The notes: a model not told the origin generated them from the letters alone. 64,000 bases of DNA from an uncultured Clostridia bacterium (GCA_947593925.1 CANQDU010000002.1:124001-188000), one strand, 5' to 3'. Positions 32,686 through 41,872 are shown, counted from the first letter of the stretch. Made by a program: numbers and translations.

Positions 32686-33702
32686 CTATCTGTTGCTGAC
32701 TTCTATCAGCTTTTCGAGTACCGACGCCGCGGCGCCGCTGTCGATAAGCTCCGCCGCGAGCGTGACGCCGTCCTTCCACGTCTCGGCTTTGCCGCCGATG
32801 TAGAGCGCCGCGCCGGCGTTTAGCAGGACGGCGTCCCGGGCGGGATCCTTTTTGCCCGAGAGTATCGAACGGGTGATGGCGGCGTTCTCCTCCGGCGTGC
32901 CGCCCACGAGGTCGCTCTTTTGGCAGCGAGTGATACCGAAGTCCTCTGGGGAGACGGTGTAGCTCTTAAACCAACCGTCCTTGAACTCGCAGACGGCGGT
33001 GGGGGCGGAAGCGGAGATCTCGTCGAGCCTGTCCCTGCCGTAGACGACCATGCCCCGTTCCACGCCGAGGCTTATCAGCACCTGCGCCAGCGGCTCCACG
33101 AGATACTCGTCGTATACGCCGAGAAGCTGCATCTTGGGGCCCGCCGGATTTGTGAGCGGCCCGAGAATGTTGAACACCGTGCGGAAGCCCAGCTCCTTGC
33201 GGACGGCGCCGACATATTTCATCGAGGTGTGATACTTCTGCGCAAAGAAGAAGCACATCCCGACCTCGCGCAGCAGCTCGACGCACTTCTCCGGATCCTG
33301 CTCGATATTTACTCCCAACGCCTCGAGGCAGTCGGCCGTGCCGCACTTCGAGGACGCGGCGCGGTTGCCGTGTTTTGCCACCTTCATCCCTCCGGCGGTG
33401 GCGACGAGCGCGGAGGTTGTGGATATGTTGAAGCTGTGAGCTCCGTCGCCGCCGGTGCCGACTATCTCGAAGACGGGCATTCCGGCGTCAACGCGGGTGG
33501 CGTGGTCGCGCATGGCGGCGGCGCACCCGGCTATCTCGTCGGAGGTCTCGGCTTTCGCGCTCTTGGTGGAGAGGGCGGCAAGGAACGCCGCGTTCTGGGT
33601 TTGCGAGGTCTCTCCGCTCATTATCTCGTTCATGACGGCATACGCCTCGTCGTATGTCAGGTCCTGCTTGTCAACGATTTTCGCGATTGCATCCTTGATC
33701 AT
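32686..33702 (-). CDS. trpD: Anthranilate phosphoribosyltransferase
   Basis: 338 residues; transfers phosphoribosyl from PRPP to anthranilate. [15 protein letters not shown] is the PRPP glycine loop, [21 protein letters not shown] the anthranilate/PRPP site, and [17 protein letters not shown] a further hallmark. AAAAGGAG precedes the ATG. Stop-to-start gap to trpG is 25 bases. Confidence 0.97.
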   Translation of the reverse strand: MIKDAIAKIVDKQDLTYDEAYAVMNEIMSGETSQTQNAAFLAALSTKSAKAETSDEIAGCAAAMRDHATRVDAGMPVFEIVGTGGDGAHSFNISTTSALVATAGGMKVAKHGNRAASSKCGTADCLEALGVNIEQDPEKCVELLREVGMCFFFAQKYHTSMKYVGAVRKELGFRTVFNILGPLTNPAGPKMQLLGVYDEYLVEPLAQVLISLGVERGMVVYGRDRLDEISASAPTAVCEFKDGWFKSYTVSPEDFGITRCQKSDLVGGTPEENAAITRSILSGKKDPARDAVLLNAGAALYIGGKAETWKDGVTLAAELIDSGAAASVLEKLIEVSNR

Positions 33703-33727
33703 AAAAACACTCCTTTTAGTTTTGTTG

Positions 33728-34294
33728 TTAAAGTTCTATGAAATTTTTCAGCATTGTTTTCCCGTCCGGAGTCATTATCGACTCGGGGTGGAACTGCACC
33801 CCGTAGACGGGGTACTCCCTGTGCTGCACGGCCATGACCTCGCCGTCACGGGTGCGGGCGGTGACGCGGAGACAATCCGGGATAGTGTCCGGGTCGGCGG
33901 CAAGGGAGTGGTATCGGGCGACGGGGGCGGACTCGGGGCATCCTCGAAACAGAGGACAGTCCCGAGAAAAGCGAACCACCGACTGCTTGCCGTGCATGAG
34001 CTCCCTTGCGTAAGTTATGGTCGCCCCGAACGCGGCGCAGATGGCCTGATGACCGAGACACACGCCGAGAACGGGGATTTCGGCTCCCAGCTCTTGAACC
34101 ACCCGAATTATCACACCCGCGTCCTCCGGACGTCCGGGGCCGGGTGAGAGAATGATTCGGGAGGGACGCAGCTCGCGTATCTCGCCGGTAGTGAGCTCAT
34201 CGTTTCGGATGACCTTTATATCGGGGTCTATCTCCCCGACAAGCTGATAGAGGTTGTAGGAAAAGCTGTCGTAGTTATCAATAAGCAGTATCAT
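33728..34294 (-). CDS. trpG: Anthranilate synthase component II (glutamine amidotransferase)
   Basis: 188-residue class I amidotransferase giving ammonia to Trp[25 protein letters not shown], nucleophile GVCLGHQAI, and the catalytic pair in [11 protein letters not shown]. It starts at ATG 34294, inside the trpE stop (ATGA), with AGGAGGA in front; the upstream extension is spurious. Confidence 0.96.
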   Translation of the reverse strand: MILLIDNYDSFSYNLYQLVGEIDPDIKVIRNDELTTGEIRELRPSRIILSPGPGRPEDAGVIIRVVQELGAEIPVLGVCLGHQAICAAFGATITYARELMHGKQSVVRFSRDCPLFRGCPESAPVARYHSLAADPDTIPDCLRVTARTRDGEVMAVQHREYPVYGVQFHPESIMTPDGKTMLKNFIEL

Positions 34295-35769
34295 AGTTCT
34301 TCCTCCTGCGCAAGCTCCAGCGCGCTCACGACCGCCCGGGCCTTGTTGATGCACTCCTGATACTCCTTTTCCGGCACCGAGTCCGCCACTATGCCGGCGC
34401 CGCTGCGTATAAAGACCTGTCCGTTCTTCCTGTACGCGATGCGTATAGCTATGCAGGTGTCCATATTTCCGGTAAAGTCGATGTAGCCGATAGCGCCGCC
34501 GTAAATGCCGCGCTTGTTGTTCTCGAGCTCGCCGATAAGCTGGCAGGCGCGTATCTTCGGAGCGCCGGACAGCGTCCCCGCCGGCAGGACCGCCTCGATG
34601 GCGTCCAAAGCGTCGAACTCGGGACGGATCTCTCCGCGGACGGTAGAGCCGATGTGCATGACGTGCGAGTAACGCTCGACAGAGTGGAGGGTCTCCACGC
34701 GGACGGTACCGAACCGGCTTACCTTGCCGAGGTCGTTCCGTCCGAGATCCACGAGCATGTTGTGCTCGGCGAGCTCCTTTTCGTCGGCGAGCAGCTCTGC
34801 CTCCAGCGCGGCGTCCTCCTCCTCGGTCCTTCCGCGCGGACGTGTGCCGGCGAGCGGGAAGGTGTGGAGAACTCCGTTTTCAAGCTTCACGAGCGTCTCC
34901 GGCGATGCGCCCGCGACCTCCACGTCGGTGCCGGAGAAGTAGAACATATACGGGGAGGGGTTGAGCGTGCGCAGTACGCGGTAGGTGTTGAGCAGGCTCC
35001 CCTCAAACGGCGCGGAGAGACGGTTGGAAAGCACTATCTGGAAGATGTCGCCCTCGCGGATGTGGCGCTTTGCCCGCTCCACCATGGAGCAGTATTCCTC
35101 TTTGTCAAAGAGGGGAGTGACCTCGCCCCCGAGCCTTCCGCCCGGCTCATGCTTCTGCGCGCCGGTACGGAGCAGGTCGCGGAGCTGCTTTAGTTCGAGG
35201 CAGGCCTTGTTGTAGCCGGTCTCCGGGTCGTCAAGCGGCATGTTGACTATAAGGATGATTTTCTGACGGACGTTGTCAAAGGCTATCACCTTGTCAAAGA
35301 GCATCAGATCGACATCCTTGAAACCCTCCGTGTTGAGCGCCCCGGTGCGGGCGGCGGGCTCGCTGTATCCGAGGTAGTCGTAGGAGAAGTAGCCCACAAG
35401 TCCGCCGGTGAAGGAGGGAAGGTAGTCAAACCGGGGGCTTGTGTAATTGCGCAGTATCTTCCGCAGCTCCTCCGACGGATCCTTGACTAGGCGGCAGCTG
35501 TCCTGCGCGCCGCCCTTGATTTGCATTATCCCGTCGGTGCAGGTTATCTCAAGAGTCGGGTCAAAGCCCAGGAAAGTGTAGCGCCCCCACTTTTCCTGTT
35601 CGGCCACCGATTCGAGAATGTAGCAGTGGGCGGAGACGTTTTTCAGGATTTTCAGAGCTTCGATCGGGGTGCAGACGTCGGAGAGCATTTCACAGCTGAC
35701 CGGCAGTACCTTGCAGCGTCCCTCGGCGGCTATCGCTTTGACCTCCTCGGGACCGGGTCTGATGTTCAT
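34291..35769 (-). CDS. trpE: Anthranilate synthase component I
   Basis: 492-residue chorismate-using enzyme. The N-terminal YILESVAEQEKWGRYTFLG carries the LLES-type tryptophan feedback site, so the enzyme is probably inhibited by Trp. Catalytic half: DIFQIVLSNRL, VAGASPETLVKL, PLAGTRPRGRTEEED, LVDLGRNDLGKVS, SGAPKIRACQLI and YGGAIGYIDFTGNMDTCIAIR. ATG 35769 has GAGGAGG seven bases before it. First gene of the operon, directly behind the T-box terminator. Confidence 0.97.
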   Translation of the reverse strand: MNIRPGPEEVKAIAAEGRCKVLPVSCEMLSDVCTPIEALKILKNVSAHCYILESVAEQEKWGRYTFLGFDPTLEITCTDGIMQIKGGAQDSCRLVKDPSEELRKILRNYTSPRFDYLPSFTGGLVGYFSYDYLGYSEPAARTGALNTEGFKDVDLMLFDKVIAFDNVRQKIILIVNMPLDDPETGYNKACLELKQLRDLLRTGAQKHEPGGRLGGEVTPLFDKEEYCSMVERAKRHIREGDIFQIVLSNRLSAPFEGSLLNTYRVLRTLNPSPYMFYFSGTDVEVAGASPETLVKLENGVLHTFPLAGTRPRGRTEEEDAALEAELLADEKELAEHNMLVDLGRNDLGKVSRFGTVRVETLHSVERYSHVMHIGSTVRGEIRPEFDALDAIEAVLPAGTLSGAPKIRACQLIGELENNKRGIYGGAIGYIDFTGNMDTCIAIRIAYRKNGQVFIRSGAGIVADSVPEKEYQECINKARAVVSALELAQEEEL

Positions 35770-35808
35770 GTACATACCTCCTCGCAAGCGTTTCTCCCGC
35801 CGGGGTAC

Positions 35809-36081
35809 GAAAACGCCCCCGACAGAAGGTCATCTTCTGTCAGGGGCGAATATGATCCGCGGTGCCACCCTGATTCGCGGCGCAGAGGCCGCGCACTTAG
35901 CGGGATACAGGCATATCCCCGGCAACTGACGTATGCCAACACGTCGCATGCTACTCGGCGTCATGCGCCTTTCACCGCGCCCTCGGAAGCCCATTCGGTC
36001 TGATGTTTTCTGCCGCGATCTCACCGTCCGCGGCTCTCTTTGAGAAAAGGGAAAAGACCTACTTACTCTTCTTCAACGGTT
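35809..36081 (-). promoter_or_regulatory. T-box riboswitch, tryptophan specific
   Basis: Minus-strand leader of trpE. The 14-base T-box AGGGUGGCACCGCG (35859-35872) is followed by a strong terminator (35809-35848, CGCCCCUGACAGAAG / CUUCUGUCGGGGGCG, UUUU). Stem I is seen as GAAG-AGUAAGUA-GGUC pairing with GACC-GAAUGGG-CUUC. The internal loop holds the AGUA motif on one side and the specifier UGG (Trp; 35991-35993) on the other. The antiterminator bulge UGGC would pair with an acceptor end whose discriminator is G, as in bacterial tRNA-Trp. Uncharged tRNA-Trp should therefore switch the operon on. Confidence 0.93.
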
Positions 36082-36087
36082 TAACAG

Positions 36088-36116
36088 AGTATATCATATG
36101 AAATTCAGTCTGTCAA
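36088..36116 (-). promoter_or_regulatory. Promoter of the trp operon
   Basis: Minus strand TTGACA (36111-36116), 17 bases, TATACT (36088-36093). Confidence 0.78.
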
Positions 36117-36142
36117 TAGGCAAATTGCTCTTTCCGGGATTT

Positions 36143-36856
36143 TTACGCGCCCCGGAGCCGGCGGATATGCGCGGCAAGCTGCTTAAAGCCTCCGTTCGGG
36201 TAGGCCGAGATGTCCTTTTGCTCCTTGTTTATGAGGCAGTCGGTGAGAAGAAAGACCTCCATTCCGAGCGCCGACGCCGCCATGTCCTCCGAGACGTCGT
36301 TTCCGACCATCAGACACTCGGCGGCGGGGACGCCCGTCCGCCGGAGTATGTCGCGGTAGTAGTCGAGGTTCGGCTTGCAGAAGCGGTCGCTCTCGTAAGT
36401 GGTGACGAGCTCGAAGTCCTCCGGCTCGAGCCCCGCCCAGCGTATCCGCGTCTCGGTGGCGACGGCGGGAAAGATCGGGTTTGTCGCAAGCAGTACGCGG
36501 AGCCCGTCCCGCCGGCAGCCGTGCACGAGCTCCGCCGCCTCGGGGTTGAAGCCGCAGAAGCTCCGCGCGCCCGCGAACTCGTTTGCGTAGAACTCGTCAA
36601 AAACCGCCTTGTCGCGAAGGCGCTCCTCGCCGTATTCCTCCGCAAACCTCCGCCAGAACGCCTCCTCGTTTGTGCATGAGCCGTCGTTTCGGACCATCGC
36701 GGCGGTGCCCGCCCAGACGGTATTTATGAGCCGCTTTGCCTCGTAGCCGTATGGCGCGGCCTTCCTTGCAAGCAGACCGAAGTAGCCCGCGACGAATTCG
36801 TCCTGGTCCATCGGGAGCAGGGTGCCGTCCAGATCAAAAAGTACGGTGGTAAGCAT
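36143..36856 (-). CDS. HAD family hydrolase
   Basis: 237 residues. HAD motifs: I FDLDGTLLP (nucleophile aspartate), II LLATNP, III lysine in CKPNLDYYRDIL, IV MVGNDVSEDMAAS. A helical cap lies between motifs I and II (subclass C1). Likely a phosphatase acting on a small phosphorylated metabolite; substrate unknown. ATG 36856 gives the family start and sits five bases after the degV stop, with no good ribosome site of its own, so it is probably coupled to degV. Confidence 0.88.
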   Translation of the reverse strand: MLTTVLFDLDGTLLPMDQDEFVAGYFGLLARKAAPYGYEAKRLINTVWAGTAAMVRNDGSCTNEEAFWRRFAEEYGEERLRDKAVFDEFYANEFAGARSFCGFNPEAAELVHGCRRDGLRVLLATNPIFPAVATETRIRWAGLEPEDFELVTTYESDRFCKPNLDYYRDILRRTGVPAAECLMVGNDVSEDMAASALGMEVFLLTDCLINKEQKDISAYPNGGFKQLAAHIRRLRGA

Positions 36857-36861
36857 ATCTG

Positions 36862-37725
36862 TCAGGTGCGGTAGAGGATGCCTATCATGTTGGGGCCGGT
36901 GTTTATACCGATGACACAGCCCACCTGATACTCCGTGATAGGCGGAATGTCGAACGCCTTCGCGCACGCCTCACGGAGCTGCTCAAAGGCGGCGCGGTTG
37001 CTGCCGTAGACGAGCGCGTAGTTCGTTCCCTGTTTGCGCTCGCGCAGACAGGTCTCTACCAGCGCGGCTATCGCCTTGTTGTCTCCGCGGGCCTTGGAGA
37101 GAATCTTTGCTTCGCCGTCCTCAAAGGTTATGAGCGGCTTGAGACCTATCGCGTCCCCGAGGAACGCGGCGGCGGGGGAGATGCGTCCCGACTTCTTGAC
37201 GCACTTGAGGTTGAGCGGCACGAAGAGCGGACGCGCGTGCTCGAGCCAGTCGCCGAGGTGCGCGAGTATCTCGTCCGAGCTGCTGCCGCTTTTTGCCATG
37301 CGCGCCGCCTCGATGACGGGGATGCCGTAGGCCATGCTGTAAGTCTTCGAGTCGATGAGATGTATGGTGAAGGTCTCCTTTGCCTCGGGGTGCTCCTCGT
37401 AGAACATATCGCGGGTTATGACCGCAGCCTGATAGGTCCCGGAGCCCTTGGAGTTTATCGAAATATGTATGAGGTCGGTGTAGCCCGCCTTCCACGTCTC
37501 AAGAAAGAGCTCCGCATAGAGCACCGACGTTACCTGACTGGATACCGGCAGCGTCACCGCAGTGTCGAGTATATTGTAAAACTCCTCCTTGCTTATGTCG
37601 ATGCCGTCGCGGTACTCCTTGTCATCCACGAGTATCGTCAGCGGGAGGACGCTGATATTCAGCTCTTCACAAAAATTATTCGGAATATCGGCTGTCGAGT
37701 CGGTCGATATCTTGATTTTCTGCAT
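36862..37725 (-). CDS. DegV family fatty-acid-binding protein
   Basis: 287 residues. Begins KIKISTDSTADIPNNF and continues ISVLPLTILVDDKEYRDG, the DegV hallmark. ISINSKGSGTYQAA and IDSKTYSMAYG line the fatty-acid pocket, and KCVKKSGRISPAAAFLGD is the C-terminal domain signature. FakB-type members present exogenous fatty acids to the kinase FakA; no fakA lies nearby. AAAGGAAGG precedes the ATG. No convincing minus-strand promoter was found upstream. Confidence 0.92.
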   Translation of the reverse strand: MQKIKISTDSTADIPNNFCEELNISVLPLTILVDDKEYRDGIDISKEEFYNILDTAVTLPVSSQVTSVLYAELFLETWKAGYTDLIHISINSKGSGTYQAAVITRDMFYEEHPEAKETFTIHLIDSKTYSMAYGIPVIEAARMAKSGSSSDEILAHLGDWLEHARPLFVPLNLKCVKKSGRISPAAAFLGDAIGLKPLITFEDGEAKILSKARGDNKAIAALVETCLRERKQGTNYALVYGSNRAAFEQLREACAKAFDIPPITEYQVGCVIGINTGPNMIGILYRT

Positions 37726-37745
37726 AAAACCTTCCTTTCATACTG

Positions 37746-37774
37746 TTGACATTGGAAAGTGCGCCCGATATAAT
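37746..37774 (+). promoter_or_regulatory. Sigma-A promoter, perfect consensus, with 165-base leader
   Basis: TTGACA (37746-37751), 17 bases, TATAAT (37769-37774), pointing to the acetyltransferase at 37946. It lies only 21 bases from the divergent degV start. The leader includes GCCCCGGTCACTCGGGC and the perfect palindrome GGAAGCGGCGCCGCTTCC, without a known riboswitch pattern. Confidence 0.75.
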
Positions 37775-37945
37775 AGACCGTGTACCGAAAGAGCGGAAGC
37801 CCCGGTCACTCGGGCATACCTTATAATAATACAACTTTTTTTCAAAAAAGCAAGAGGGATTTGCATATTTAATACTTTGAACGGAAGCGGCGCCGCTTCC
37901 CGGCGATGACTCGGCAATAAAGACGGCAAGGACGGAGGAAAATAC

Positions 37946-38785
37946 ATGACGGAGAACAAAATTTCGGAGCTCTTTACGCTGTACAACAGCTGCTTTCCCG
38001 ACTACAATACGACGTTTGAGATATTTCGCGAGCTGACCGCGCCGGAGAAGGCGGAAATAGTAGAGGAGCGGGACGGCGGCGCGCTTGTCGGATATTCGCT
38101 CATCCACGAGAGCTCTATATCCCTGCTCTGCGTGGACGAGAGGTACCGCCGTCGCGGTATCGGCTCGCGGCTGCTCTCCGAGAGCGAGCGCATTATCCGA
38201 AAGAACGGCTTCGGAAGCGTGACGCTCGGGGAAGGGCCGTGCTGCGTCCTTCAGGGAGTGCCGGTCGAGGGGCACGACGCGGTGAGCTTCTTTGAGCGGC
38301 GCGGGTACTCGGCGGAGTGGACGAGCGCGAATATGGGGATGTTTCTCGATGCGTTCAACGCGGATTCGCTGAAAATATATCCCGCGCCGGAGGGAACGGA
38401 GTTCCGCATAGCCCGCCCGGAGGAGAAGGAGTCGGTGCTCCGCGCCGTGGAGGACGCGGAGCCGGACTGGACGGGTATCTTTGAGGACTGTGAAGACCCG
38501 GTAATGATTGCCGTACAGGGCGGCGAGACAGTCGGCTTTCAGATACTTGGCAAGGGGAGGTTCCACCCGGAGCGGGAAGCGGTCGGCTCGGTTGGCTGCG
38601 TGGGTGTCGTACATTCAGCGCGAAGAAAGGGAACCGGCCTCCGCATGGTCGCGGAGGGGTGCCGTTGGCTGAAGGAAAGAGGATACAAATCAGTCGAACT
38701 GCGGTATGTCGAGCTCGTGGACTGGTACAGCCGCATAGGCTTCGAGGTCACGGGACATCAGTGGATGGGCGGCAAAATGCTGTAA
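37946..38785 (+). CDS. Tandem GNAT acetyltransferase
   Basis: 279 residues holding two GNAT-like halves. The first has the full acetyl-CoA loop CVDERYRRRGIGSRLLSES near residue 60. The second, about 170-279, has a looser version (VVHSARRKGTGLRMVAEG) and ends WYSRIGFEVTGHQW. Two-domain acetyltransferases often keep one catalytic half. Acceptor unknown. GGACGGAGGA precedes the ATG. Driven by the promoter at 37746. Confidence 0.85.
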   Translation: MTENKISELFTLYNSCFPDYNTTFEIFRELTAPEKAEIVEERDGGALVGYSLIHESSISLLCVDERYRRRGIGSRLLSESERIIRKNGFGSVTLGEGPCCVLQGVPVEGHDAVSFFERRGYSAEWTSANMGMFLDAFNADSLKIYPAPEGTEFRIARPEEKESVLRAVEDAEPDWTGIFEDCEDPVMIAVQGGETVGFQILGKGRFHPEREAVGSVGCVGVVHSARRKGTGLRMVAEGCRWLKERGYKSVELRYVELVDWYSRIGFEVTGHQWMGGKML

Positions 38786-38796
38786 AGCAATACAGC

Positions 38797-38825
38797 TTGA
38801 CATAGTGTAAACATCGTAAAACAAT
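38797..38825 (+). promoter_or_regulatory. Possible promoter of the alpha/beta hydrolase gene
   Basis: TTGACA (38797-38802), 17 bases, AACAAT (38820-38825), in a short AT-rich gap. Confidence 0.4.
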
Positions 38826-38859
38826 TAACATTACAGATTTGACGGGAGCAAAAACGCAG

Positions 38860-39510
38860 ATGAGAAGCTTCGGAGGCAGAAACTGGCGCACGGAAAGCTT
38901 CGGGGAGCCGCATGACGGCGCTCCGCTCGTTATACTGCTCGCGGGCGGGGACGAGCTTTCGGAGGAGTTTTTCGCGAAGCTCTCGGCGGAGGGAGCGCCG
39001 CCCGCGAACTTCGCCGTCCCGTGCGACGCGGACTGGGACGGCGACTTTACGCCGTGGCCGGCGGAGGGATCGAACGGACGGCGCTTCTCCGGCGGCGCGG
39101 ACGAGTTCGGGAAAAGCGTCGCGGCGGCGATAACCGCGCTGCGGGAGGAGATGTGTCCCGGCGCGGTGTACATCGTCGGATACTCGCTCGGCGGACTCGC
39201 CGCGATGTACTTTCACCTGACGCTCGGGCTCTCGGATGGATGCGGAAGCTGTTCCGGCTCGCTGTGGTATCCCGGCTGGTGCGAATTTCTCGAAACGCAT
39301 CCGGCGCGCGGCGCGGTCTACCTCAGTCTCGGCGGCAAGGAGAAAAACACCCGCGACCCGCTGATGGCGGCAAATCCGGAGGCCACCGAACTAACGAAGC
39401 GCCTCTGCCTTTCTTCTGCGGATAGAGTTATATTCAGGAACGAGCCGGGGAGCCACTTCCGCGACCCGGACGGGCGGCTCGCCCGCGCCATCGCGTGGCT
39501 CGTGCGCTGA
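38860..39510 (+). CDS. Alpha/beta hydrolase fold esterase-like protein
   Basis: 216 residues. PLVILLAGGDELSEEFF is the first strand and turn, YIVGYSLGGLAAMY the nucleophile elbow (GxSxG with Ser in GYSLGG), and GSHFRDPDGRLARAIAWL places a histidine at the right C-terminal position. Distantly like the putative esterase family; substrate unknown. ATG 38860 is used (GGGAG 11 bases before); a TTG seven codons upstream is the alternative. Confidence 0.78.
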   Translation: MRSFGGRNWRTESFGEPHDGAPLVILLAGGDELSEEFFAKLSAEGAPPANFAVPCDADWDGDFTPWPAEGSNGRRFSGGADEFGKSVAAAITALREEMCPGAVYIVGYSLGGLAAMYFHLTLGLSDGCGSCSGSLWYPGWCEFLETHPARGAVYLSLGGKEKNTRDPLMAANPEATELTKRLCLSSADRVIFRNEPGSHFRDPDGRLARAIAWLVR

Positions 39511-39520
39511 ACTTTTTCTA

Positions 39521-39549
39521 TGGACAAATCGCATCTGATGTGCTACAAT
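39521..39549 (+). promoter_or_regulatory. Promoter of the SAT-like acetyltransferase gene
   Basis: TGGACA (39521-39526), 17 bases, TACAAT (39544-39549), 25 bases ahead of the start codon. Confidence 0.6.
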
Positions 39550-39574
39550 GTAATTCGACGCTTGGAGGGATGAT

Positions 39575-40024
39575 ATGCCGTTTGAGATACGCGCGGCGGT
39601 GCGCGAGGATGCGCCGCTCATTATGTCGCTTATAAACGAGCTTGCGGAGTACGAAAAGATGACCGACATGGTGACAGCCACGGCGGAAACCCTCGAAGCC
39701 TCGATATTTGACCGTCACGAGGCGGAGGCGCTGCTTCTCACGCTCGACGGAGAGGCTGTAGGGTACGCGATATACTGCTTCAACTTCTCGACCTTCAAGG
39801 GGCGCGCGGGGCTGTACCTCGAGGATATATACGTCCGCCCGCAGTACAGGGGACGCGGCTTCGGCACAAAGACCTTCGAGTATCTGAAAGCCGAGGCGCA
39901 GAGGAGAGGCTGCCCGCGAATGGAGTGGGTCTGCCTCGACTGGAACAGTCCGTCCCTCAAGTTCTATCGGGGGATGGGCGCGGAGGCGCTCCGTCAGTGG
40001 GTGCTTCACAGGATAGAGTTCTGA
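39575..40024 (+). CDS. GNAT acetyltransferase, diamine/spermidine N-acetyltransferase-like
   Basis: 149 residues. FEIRAAVREDAPLIMSLINELAEYEKM at the start, YLEDIYVRPQYRGRGFGTK as acetyl-CoA loop and CLDWNSPSLKFYRGMGAE near the end follow the SAT-type pattern. Polyamine acceptor is inferred from the subfamily look, not shown. TTGGAGGG precedes the ATG. Confidence 0.87.
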   Translation: MPFEIRAAVREDAPLIMSLINELAEYEKMTDMVTATAETLEASIFDRHEAEALLLTLDGEAVGYAIYCFNFSTFKGRAGLYLEDIYVRPQYRGRGFGTKTFEYLKAEAQRRGCPRMEWVCLDWNSPSLKFYRGMGAEALRQWVLHRIEF

Positions 40025-40063
40025 ACGGTTCGTTTTATCTCAGAGCAAAGGAGTGCGAACGCA

Positions 40064-40609
40064 ATGCCGTACATAGTGGGAATAGCCGGCGGCACCTGCT
40101 CCGGCAAGAGCACGGCGGCGGAGAGACTTGCTGAACGTCTTGACGGTCTCAAGGTCACCGTTCTGCACATGGACGCCTACTTCCGCCGTCCGTTTATAAA
40201 CACCGTCGCGCCGGTGACGCGGAAGGTGTACGTTGAGCACAACCACCCGGACGCGCTCGAGCTCGACCGCATGTACTCGGACTTCGACGCGGCGTGCGGC
40301 TCCGATGCGGACGTCGTGATAATCGAGGGTTTATTTGCCCTGTATCTGGATAAAATCAGAGATAGGCTCGACCTCAAGGTGTTCGTAGACCTCAGGAGCG
40401 ACGAGCGGATAGTCCGCCGCATAAAGCGCTTCATGAGCTTCGGGCAGACGATGGACGAGGTCACCGACCGCTATCTTGACACCGTCCGATACCGCCACGA
40501 CGAGCTTATCGAGCCGACGCGCTGGCACGCCGACCTCGTGCTGAACGGCACGCTCGACGACACAAAGGGCGTCGACGTCCTCGAAGCGGCCGTGCGGGCG
40601 AAGGCCTGA
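40064..40609 (+). CDS. Uridine kinase-like P-loop kinase
   Basis: 181 residues. Walker A GIAGGTCSGKST at residues 6-17, substrate segment MDAYFRR, NHPDALELDRMY, Walker B-like VVIIEGLFALY, and the lid DLRSDERIVRRIKR. This is the pattern of uridine/cytidine kinases, though shorter than Udk and with a different substrate loop, so other nucleoside or sugar substrates are possible. CAAAGGAGTG precedes the ATG. Confidence 0.83.
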   Translation: MPYIVGIAGGTCSGKSTAAERLAERLDGLKVTVLHMDAYFRRPFINTVAPVTRKVYVEHNHPDALELDRMYSDFDAACGSDADVVIIEGLFALYLDKIRDRLDLKVFVDLRSDERIVRRIKRFMSFGQTMDEVTDRYLDTVRYRHDELIEPTRWHADLVLNGTLDDTKGVDVLEAAVRAKA

Positions 40610-40643
40610 GCGGCGGCATACGAATGAAAAAGGAGGCGGTTCC

Positions 40644-41111
40644 GTGGCCGGGAAAGAGAATATCAAGAGCCTTGCCACCAACCGCAAGGCGTTCCACGAC
40701 TATTTCATCGAGGACAGGTACGAGGCGGGCGTGGAGCTGTACGGCACCGAAGTGAAGTCGATACGTCTGGGCGCGGTCAACCTGCGCGACGCGTTCTGTA
40801 CCGTTAAGGACGGCGAGATGTGGGTGCGCGGGATGCACATCAGCCCATACGAGAAGGGGAACATCTTCAACCGCGACCCGCTCCGCCCGAAGCGCCTGCT
40901 CCTGCACAAGAGGGAGATATGGAAGCTCGCGGCAAAGGTCGAGCAGGACGGATACACGCTCGTGCCGATATCGGTATATCTCAAGGGTCCGCGCGTGAAG
41001 GTCGAGATAGCGCTCGCGAAGGGCAAGCATCTGCACGACAAGCGCGCCGCCGCCGCCGAGCGGGACGCGAAGCGCGAGATGGACAGAGTGATGAAATCGC
41101 GAAACAGGTAA
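40644..41111 (+). CDS. smpB: SsrA-binding protein SmpB
   Basis: 155-residue RNA-binding protein that brings tmRNA to stalled ribosomes. NRKAFHDYFIEDRYEAGVEL, GTEVKSIRLGAVNLRDAF, HISPYEKGN, RPKRLLLHKREI and the basic tail GKHLHDKR are all characteristic. GTG start with AAGGAGG in front. Its RNA partner ssrA lies 760 bases downstream, with one gene between. Confidence 0.97.
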   Translation: MAGKENIKSLATNRKAFHDYFIEDRYEAGVELYGTEVKSIRLGAVNLRDAFCTVKDGEMWVRGMHISPYEKGNIFNRDPLRPKRLLLHKREIWKLAAKVEQDGYTLVPISVYLKGPRVKVEIALAKGKHLHDKRAAAAERDAKREMDRVMKSRNR

Positions 41112-41123
41112 CACGGAGGACGT

Positions 41124-41825
41124 ATGATGAAAAGGACGTTTTCGGTACTTATTTTACTTGCCATGCTGCTCGGGGCGGCCGCCTGCGGCGGCTGCTCTGC
41201 GGGCGTCATCGGCAGTGAGGACGGTCCGACGAAGGTAATAGTCGGAGAAAACACGGAAAACCCCTCGGAAGAGGCGGAGAATAACAACGGGGAGGAAGAA
41301 GAAGTGCAGAACCCACAGGTAACGATAACCATGGAAGACGGGGGAGTGATAGTCGCGGAGCTGTATCCGGACGTCGCGCCGAACACCGTCAACAACTTCA
41401 TAAGCCTTGCAAAGAGCGGATTTTATGACGGAGTCATATTCCACCGCGTCATCGAGGGCTTCATGATCCAGGGCGGCTCGCCGGACGGGACCGGCTCGGG
41501 CGGACCGGATTACACGATAAAGGGCGAGTTTACGTCAAACGGCTTCGAGAATAATCTGCAGCACACGCCGGGCGTGCTCTCGATGGCGCGCGCGAACGAC
41601 CCGGACAGCGCGGGCAGCCAGTTCTTCATCATGACGAGCAATTCCCCGCACCTCGACGGGAATTACGCCGCCTTCGGCAAGGTCATAGAGGGCATGGACG
41701 TCGTGTACAAGATAGAGACCGTCTCGACCGACTACTACGACCGTCCCACCACCGAGCAGAAGATAGCAACGATGACGGTAGATACCTTCGGCGTTGACTA
41801 TCCCGAGCCGGAAACGATAAAGTAA
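41124..41825 (+). CDS. Cyclophilin-type peptidyl-prolyl isomerase, lipoprotein
   Basis: 233 residues. Lipoprotein signal KRTFSVLILLAMLLGAAAC, acidic linker (ENPSEEAENNNGEEEE), then a cyclophilin domain from about residue 64: ELYPDVAPNTVNNFISLA, FYDGVIFHRVIEGFMIQGG with the catalytic Arg, SMARANDPDSAGSQFFIM and YAAFGKVIEGMDVV. It would assist folding of exported proteins at the outer membrane face. GGAGGA lies just before tandem ATGs. It shares the smpB transcript. Confidence 0.94.
   Translation: MMKRTFSVLILLAMLLGAAACGGCSAGVIGSEDGPTKVIVGENTENPSEEAENNNGEEEEVQNPQVTITMEDGGVIVAELYPDVAPNTVNNFISLAKSGFYDGVIFHRVIEGFMIQGGSPDGTGSGGPDYTIKGEFTSNGFENNLQHTPGVLSMARANDPDSAGSQFFIMTSNSPHLDGNYAAFGKVIEGMDVVYKIETVSTDYYDRPTTEQKIATMTVDTFGVDYPEPETIK
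41794..41823 (+). promoter_or_regulatory. Possible promoter of ssrA inside the cyclophilin gene
   Basis: TTGACT (41794-41799), 18 bases, TAAAGT (41818-41823). A hairpin (41846-41865) between this and the mature 5' end would be removed on processing. Readthrough from smpB is the alternative. Confidence 0.3.
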
Positions 41826-41872
41826 CTATTGTCTGTACTGTCAGAGGCGGAGCCCATGCTCCGCCCGCATCC

